Assembly (NCBI GenBank): GCA_949283785.1
Contig: CASDTR010000029.1
Coordinates: 1-64,000 of the forward strand
Direction of reading: 5' to 3'
DNA length: 64,000 nucleotides
DNA from: an uncultured Oscillospiraceae bacterium
GTDB taxonomy: Bacteria; Bacillota; Clostridia; Oscillospirales; Acutalibacteraceae
Shown one piece after another: positions 59,514 to 64,000 of this stretch. Position numbers and translations under genes: made by a program. Below the pieces are notes generated by a model, which ran no database searches, was not told the DNA's origin, and saw nothing but the letters and a program-made list of their open reading frames with translations. The stretch's first letter is position 1. Every line of letters begins with the position of its first letter.

Positions 59514-60557
59514 ATGGTAGGCAAGGGAATAGGCATTGACCTGGGTACGACCACCGTAATCATATATGTTTCCGGCAAGGGAATAGTGCTTTCGGAGCCG
59601 TCTGTGGTCGCAAAGAGCGGCGACGACGGAAGAATCATAGCCATAGGCTGCGAAGCGGGAAAAATGGTGGGTAAAAATCCCCGTTCCGTCAGAGTGATAA
59701 AGCCCATGGCGGACGGAGTTGTATCGGATTTTGAGGTTACGGAGCAGATGCTGGGATATTTTCTCCAGAAAGTTTGTGGGAACTCTATTTTTAAACCGCA
59801 TGTTATCGTCTGTATGCCCAGCACCGTGACGAATCTTGAAAAGAGAACCATTCTCGATGTTGTGACAAAATCGGGAGCGGGCAGCGCCTGCCTTATTGAG
59901 GAGCCTTTGGCTGCGGCGGTGGGAGCAGGTCTGGACGTGTCCCACCCCTTCGGAACCATGGTTGTGGATATAGGGGGAGGAACCTCCGATATTGCAGTTA
60001 TAACCATGGGCAGCATTGCAGTATCCGGTTCCATTAAAGTCGCTGGTAATAAGTTTGACCGAGCCATAATGAGGTATGTGCGAAATAAGAAAGGCATTCT
60101 GATAGGTGAACAGACGGCGGAGCTCATTAAAAAGACCGTCGGCTGCGCAGTGCCCAGAGAAGTGGAAATAGCCATGACGGCAAAGGGCAAGAACTATCTT
60201 ACGGGTATGCCTCAGAGCTTTGAGATAACGTCGGGAGAGGCCTTCAGGGCGCTCAGGTATCCCGTGCAGAAGATATATGAGGCTGTGCGTTCCGTTTTCG
60301 AGATGACTCCTCCCGAGCTTGCGGCAGATATAAGCAGCCAGGGGATAATCCTCACAGGCGGCGGCGCGATGCTTTACGGTATGGCGGATATAATGCGCAG
60401 AAAAACAGGTATCAACGCCGTAGTTGCCGATGACCCCATAAACTGTGTTGCAAAGGGTATGGGAGAAGCACTGATAAATTCATCGATCCTTACCGATAAC
60501 GGTTATGATTATAAGATCAGAGAGGAAGTTGTCGGCATTCAGGCTGAAGATTTTTAA
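59514..60557 (+). CDS. mreB: Rod shape-determining protein, MreB/Mbl-like
   Basis: 347 residues from ATG 59514, with GAAGGTG 6 nt upstream; an in-frame GTG at 59490 adds eight residues without support. Actin-fold motifs are GIDLGTTTVIIYVSGKGIVLSEPSVVA, IEEPLAAAVGAGLDV, VDIGGGTSDIAVI and GIILTGGGAMLYGM. It forms membrane filaments that steer side-wall synthesis. It stands alone without mreC/mreD, which is common for Mbl-type paralogues. Confidence 0.93.
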   Translation: MVGKGIGIDLGTTTVIIYVSGKGIVLSEPSVVAKSGDDGRIIAIGCEAGKMVGKNPRSVRVIKPMADGVVSDFEVTEQMLGYFLQKVCGNSIFKPHVIVCMPSTVTNLEKRTILDVVTKSGAGSACLIEEPLAAAVGAGLDVSHPFGTMVVDIGGGTSDIAVITMGSIAVSGSIKVAGNKFDRAIMRYVRNKKGILIGEQTAELIKKTVGCAVPREVEIAMTAKGKNYLTGMPQSFEITSGEAFRALRYPVQKIYEAVRSVFEMTPPELAADISSQGIILTGGGAMLYGMADIMRRKTGINAVVADDPINCVAKGMGEALINSSILTDNGYDYKIREEVVGIQAEDF

Positions 60558-60620
60558 CTTGTTTAGTGATTTAAAAATAGAAAATATTACCATGAATGAT
60601 TTAAAATTAACAATTTATTC

Positions 60621-60649
60621 TTTACTTTGTTAAGGAATTATGCTATAAA
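60621..60649 (+). promoter_or_regulatory. Promoter of PadR gene
   Basis: TTTACT (60621-60626), a 17-bp spacer and TATAAA (60644-60649), 32 bp before the start codon. Confidence 0.5.
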
Positions 60650-60680
60650 TGTATTGAAGCTTATAGAGAGGTGGTTATAA

Positions 60681-61004
60681 ATGACAATTAGAGACAATCT
60701 GAAAAAAGGCGCAGCGGAAATGGTGATTCTGCATATGCTCCAAAAAGAAGAGATGTACGGTTACCAGATAGCCCATGAGCTTGGTGAACTCAGCGGCGGT
60801 GACTTTACCCTTCAGGAAGGCTCCATGTATCCTACCCTTTACCGCTTGATTGAAGGCAACTATGTAGTTGACAGAAATGAAATTGTCAATAAGCGCCTTC
60901 GTAAATATTATTCGATTACGGATGAGGGACGTGAGCATCTGAAAGTTCTCGTTTCCGAGTTCAGAGCCGTTACAGCGGGAATTGAACGCATACTTGCAGA
61001 GTAA
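60681..61004 (+). CDS. PadR-family transcriptional regulator
   Basis: 107 residues, a winged helix (AAEMVILHMLQKEEMYGYQIAHELGELSGGDFTLQEGSMYPTLYRLIEGNYV) with the typical RKYYSITDEGREHL wing and one C-terminal helix. PadR proteins often repress efflux or stress genes. It ends at a strong terminator, so no co-transcribed target is visible. Confidence 0.92.
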   Translation: MTIRDNLKKGAAEMVILHMLQKEEMYGYQIAHELGELSGGDFTLQEGSMYPTLYRLIEGNYVVDRNEIVNKRLRKYYSITDEGREHLKVLVSEFRAVTAGIERILAE

Positions 61005-61011
61005 GAAAATC

Positions 61012-61045
61012 AAAAGCTCGGAGTAAGACCGAGCTTTTATTTTTG
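61012..61045. terminator. Bidirectional terminator
   Basis: AAAAGCTCGG (61012-61021) and CCGAGCTTTT (61029-61038), then ATTTTTG, between the convergent PadR and patatin genes. Confidence 0.85.
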
Positions 61046-61071
61046 TTTTGACAGTATTATATTTTACACTT

Positions 61072-62406
61072 TTATTCGCCTCTGATTTTCAGATACGCAT
61101 AGCAGAACATGGAAGCGCAGAATACTTCCGGCATGAGGGTCGCTATTATCCACAGGCGGAGCATGTGGGCGTGGCTGATTTCCGAGTGCATGAGTATCTG
61201 AGCGGCGTATACCATGAGGGCTTTTTTGTCGAGGCCGTAGACAGCCGTCTTCATAAGTTCAAAGCTTACGCCTTTGTCCAGGGTTTTAGCGAGATTTATT
61301 GCCTCCTCTGCGCTTTGATTGTTGACCGCCTCGTAGAAAGATTCCTCGAGGATGTCGCACATGATATCGACAGTGTAGAGAACTCTCGGGTTTACGTCGA
61401 AAATCTCGGCGGCCGCCTCCATGCATGCGAGGGCTCCGCAGTTAATGCCCAGAGGGAATTCCGTGTTGTCTCCGAGATATTTTCGCACGCTCTCCGAAGC
61501 CGCTTCCTCGAGCTTTGAGGAAGCGGGAAGATCGCTGAAAACGGTTCTGTATTTTTTTCGCATTACGGGCTCCAGAAACAGTGCCTTTTCCGCTTCGCCC
61601 TTGTGGAAGGAATAATAAAATCCGTCGATTTTTCCGAATTCCTTCAGTCCGTCCAGATATCCCAGACGGATATTCTGAAGGGAAATATTTTTATCAAACA
61701 TCATAACGCTGCCCTTTTGACCGTTGTTGAAGGGCCGCTTGTTTTTTATATAATGAACTACGGCGCTGCCCGTTTCAACGGGCTGCGCTTTGCCCATGGA
61801 GCCGATATTTACTGCGACGATCTCCGTCGCACCCTTGTCGAGAGCCATTTTTACGGGGATATTGTCGGAATATCCTCCGTCTACAAAAACAGAGTCTCCG
61901 ATTTTGTATGACTTCATCACGGGAAAGCAGGCGGCGCTGGCGATTATGTAATCCGCAGCCATTCCCTCGGGAATATCTTCTATAAAGAGCTCAACGGCTT
62001 TCATAGGCGAAAATTTTGTGGTCACAAGTCCGAACTCGGTTTTTGATGAACGGAGCTTGCTTTCATCCAGCATACTGCGCACAAGATTTTGAAGGGGAGT
62101 GTAGTCGGCTCCGCGTTTGAACAGGGCTTCCTTCAAAACTCTTGAAAAGAGATCGTCGAGTTTTAAATTTTCCGTATTTTCATCGTTGGTGAACTGCTCG
62201 AATACCGTCGCCATGCTCATATTTTCCCACACGGAGAGGGCTTTTTTATATTCGCCCATTGCGAGAAGGGCCCCGTTAAGAGCGCCTACGGAGGTGCCCG
62301 TCACAACGTCGGGAACGAATCCGAGCTCATTGAGGGCTTTCCAAACGCCTATCTGATAACCGCCTTTGGCTCCTCCGCCGCTGAAAATAACGCCGTATTT
62401 TGACAT
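61072..62406 (-). CDS. Patatin-like phospholipase
   Basis: 444 residues from ATG 62406, with GGAGG 9 nt upstream. The oxyanion GGGAKGGYQIGV, nucleophile in GTSVG and catalytic Asp in VDGGYSDN are all present in the first 200 residues. The C-terminal half (about 250-444) is helical and not recognised. No signal peptide, so it probably acts on membrane lipids or lipid-linked substrates from inside. Confidence 0.9.
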   Translation of the reverse strand: MSKYGVIFSGGGAKGGYQIGVWKALNELGFVPDVVTGTSVGALNGALLAMGEYKKALSVWENMSMATVFEQFTNDENTENLKLDDLFSRVLKEALFKRGADYTPLQNLVRSMLDESKLRSSKTEFGLVTTKFSPMKAVELFIEDIPEGMAADYIIASAACFPVMKSYKIGDSVFVDGGYSDNIPVKMALDKGATEIVAVNIGSMGKAQPVETGSAVVHYIKNKRPFNNGQKGSVMMFDKNISLQNIRLGYLDGLKEFGKIDGFYYSFHKGEAEKALFLEPVMRKKYRTVFSDLPASSKLEEAASESVRKYLGDNTEFPLGINCGALACMEAAAEIFDVNPRVLYTVDIMCDILEESFYEAVNNQSAEEAINLAKTLDKGVSFELMKTAVYGLDKKALMVYAAQILMHSEISHAHMLRLWIIATLMPEVFCASMFCYAYLKIRGE

Positions 62407-62588
62407 TCGATACACCTCCGTTTTTTGAAATTATAGCATGAAATCGTTATTTTGTGAAATTACTTATTTGGCGCGGGGATGCATATAATTATAAAATGAT
62501 GAATTTTAACTTTAACTTATTCTGGCAGTTGACCTAAGGTTAAAAGTAGGATAAAATTAAATGATAGTAAAACAGAAGGAGCGGCTAA

Positions 62589-63338
62589 GTGAAGAAGAAA
62601 AAGGTAAGCAGGAAGAAAGTCATAAATATTGCCGCCGTCGCCATGCTCATTACGGCCGCCGTGCTGGTGGTCCTGCTGGCGCTGCTGCAGACGGAGCCCC
62701 TCAAAAGCTGGTATGCGGAGATGCAGGAGTGGCTCATTGACTTTGAAAACAGGGTGACGTCGATCGAAAACAAAAATGTGGTTTTCGTCGTTATACTCAC
62801 TTTGTTTTGCATAAAGGGGTTTGTTCCGTTTCTGCCGATAAGTACATTGTGCTTTATGACAGGTATGGTATTCCCCGGATTTTCGGCCTTTCTGATAAAT
62901 ATGCTGGGCGTCGCCTTGCAGATGTCCATAGCCTATTTTAAGGGCAGATTTTTCGGAGGGGGAAATGTACACAAATTCCTCAACAGATATGAAGGAACAA
63001 GGCAGCTGCTTGAAAAGAAAGCCTCTGCCCATACTCTTCTGCTTCTCGCTTTCCGTCTGGTGCCTTTCGTGCCCATGAATACCGTCAGCCGTCTCTTCGG
63101 TTCACTGAACATCACATATTGGGAATACATCTTTATTTCTATCGGGGGCTTTTCTCCGAAAATAGTTTCCTACACCATTATCGGCCGAAACGTATACGAT
63201 CCCCTTTCGCCGTCCTTTATAGTTCCCATAATCGTATTGCTGCTTATATCCGCTGTTTCCGCTCTCGTGCTCAACTTTGCTCTGGATGCGGCGGCCAAAA
63301 ATTCAAAATCAAAGGAAAAAACGGGTGATAAAGCCTGA
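62589..63338 (+). CDS. TVP38/TMEM64 (VTT/DedA superfamily) membrane protein
   Basis: 249 residues from GTG 62589, with AAGGAG upstream. Basic N-terminus, first helix about 13-33, then the VTT core ILTLFCIKGFVPFLPISTLCFMTGMVFPGFSAFLINMLGVALQMSIAYFKGRFFG and FRLVPFVPMNTVSRLFGSLNITYWEYIFIS, plus a last helix about 215-237. Members of this superfamily are implicated in moving lipids or undecaprenyl phosphate across the membrane; the role here is inferred only. Confidence 0.85.
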   Translation: MKKKKVSRKKVINIAAVAMLITAAVLVVLLALLQTEPLKSWYAEMQEWLIDFENRVTSIENKNVVFVVILTLFCIKGFVPFLPISTLCFMTGMVFPGFSAFLINMLGVALQMSIAYFKGRFFGGGNVHKFLNRYEGTRQLLEKKASAHTLLLLAFRLVPFVPMNTVSRLFGSLNITYWEYIFISIGGFSPKIVSYTIIGRNVYDPLSPSFIVPIIVLLLISAVSALVLNFALDAAAKNSKSKEKTGDKA

Positions 63339-63363
63339 TTAATGATAAACGGAGGATTATAAA

Positions 63364-64000
63364 ATGCCTAAAGCAACTCTTCTTAAAGAAAAATTATTAA
63401 ACGGAGAATATGACAGCTGCCTTAGGACTGTATATGTCACCGAGGCCGACGCAAAGGCGCAGCATGAACGTTACGCCGCTGTTATTGACAGCTTTATCGA
63501 GCTTTACGGTGACAGGGAGGCAGGGCTTTACAGCGCTCCGGGACGCTCAGAGGTAGGCGGAAACCACACCGACCACAACCACGGCAAGGTCCTTGCCGCA
63601 GGCATCAACCTTGACGCTATTGCCGCCGCTTCCAAAAACGACGAGGGCATCGTAAGGGTAAAATCAGCAGGCTATGCAATGGATGTAGTGGATATAAACG
63701 ACCTTACGGTACATAGTGAAGAAACGGGAAAGAGCGTTTCCCTGCTCAGAGGCGTTTGCGCGGGCTTTAAGGAGAGAGGCTACAAAATCGGCGGCTTTGA
63801 CGCAGCTACGGCTTCAAAGGTGCTTTCGGGCTCGGGACTTTCGTCCTCAGCCGCTTTTGAGGTGCTTCTCTGCTCCATGATGAACTACCTTTACAACGAC
63901 GGAAAAATCGACCCCGTCACAATCGCCCAGATTTCCCAGTACGCTGAGAATAAATATTTCGGCAAGCCCTGCGGACTTCTCGATCAGATGGCCTGTTCCG
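63364..64000 (+). CDS. galK: Galactokinase, 3' truncated by window end
   Basis: About 212 residues are visible from ATG 63364 (GGAGG upstream), 26 nt after the TVP38 gene. GRSEVGGNHTDHNHG is the GHMP galactokinase signature that binds galactose, and SGSGLSSSAAFEVLL is the ATP loop. It phosphorylates galactose to galactose-1-phosphate (Leloir pathway), and would use galactose released by the alpha-galactosidase at 52677. An N-terminal extension of about 55 residues before the signature is longer than in E. coli GalK. Confidence 0.9.
   Translation, partial: MPKATLLKEKLLNGEYDSCLRTVYVTEADAKAQHERYAAVIDSFIELYGDREAGLYSAPGRSEVGGNHTDHNHGKVLAAGINLDAIAAASKNDEGIVRVKSAGYAMDVVDINDLTVHSEETGKSVSLLRGVCAGFKERGYKIGGFDAATASKVLSGSGLSSSAAFEVLLCSMMNYLYNDGKIDPVTIAQISQYAENKYFGKPCGLLDQMACS

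Overview
The window looks like a chromosomal contig from an anaerobic, low-to-mid GC, Gram-positive Clostridia-type bacterium, probably a gut Oscillospirales/Ruminococcaceae relative. This is inferred from Shine-Dalgarno-rich genes with frequent TTG/GTG starts, a Firmicutes-type division and wall cluster (mraZ to ftsZ, MurE with the meso-DAP motif DNPR), an OadG/OadB sodium-pump pair, fucO, a Cys-type sulfatase, and a short dispersed repeat. No rRNA, tRNA or CRISPR array was seen.

Layout. 1-6.3 kb: the tail of an unknown gene, a small membrane protein, a URO-D-like protein, a GtrB-like glycosyltransferase, a sulfatase and a flippase. 6.4-9.2 kb: a small XRE regulator divergent from nicotinamidase and nicotinate phosphoribosyltransferase (NAD salvage), with palindromes over the shared promoter region. 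9.3-23.5 kb: the division/cell-wall operon mraZ-rsmH-ftsL-ftsI(spoVD)-murE-murF-mraY-ftsW-murG-murA-ftsQ, then ftsZ. murD, murC, murB and ftsA are absent. A small minus-strand gene after ftsZ carries an in-frame TGA. 24-29.7 kb: a MocR-type regulator, beta-mannosidase, SfsA and an ABC-like ATPase. 29.8-34.4 kb: a TetR-controlled MMPL exporter with a lipoprotein partner. 34.4-36 kb: a MITE-like repeat and fucO.

37.03-50.69 kb: a roughly 13.66-kb AT-rich integrated element that interrupts feoB. The feoB C-terminal half lies at 36078-37040 and the N-terminal half plus feoA at 50659-52087. The element ends are a perfect 19-bp inverted repeat next to CCATGG, as expected for the two arms of a large serine integrase attP. 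That integrase sits just inside the left end. The element has a leftward gene set (Crp/Fnr-like regulator, three zinc-ribbon membrane proteins, two unknown proteins, a VirD4/TraG-like ATPase) and a rightward set (winged-helix protein, a second VirD4-like ATPase, an M48 protease). Between them is a tyrosine recombinase gene bounded by inverted 27-bp core-like sites, which could be an invertible switch. No relaxase and no mating-pore genes are visible, so it is not an ordinary conjugative element. This is the most novel part of the window.

50.7-64 kb: feoB N-half, feoA, a second repeat copy flanked by a duplicated hairpin, GH36 alpha-galactosidase, oadG-oadB without the carboxyltransferase subunit, recD2, comF, mreB-like, PadR, a patatin-like lipase, a TVP38-type membrane protein, and the first two thirds or so of galactokinase, cut by the window end.

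All calls are from reading the sequence and family knowledge. No database search was run.
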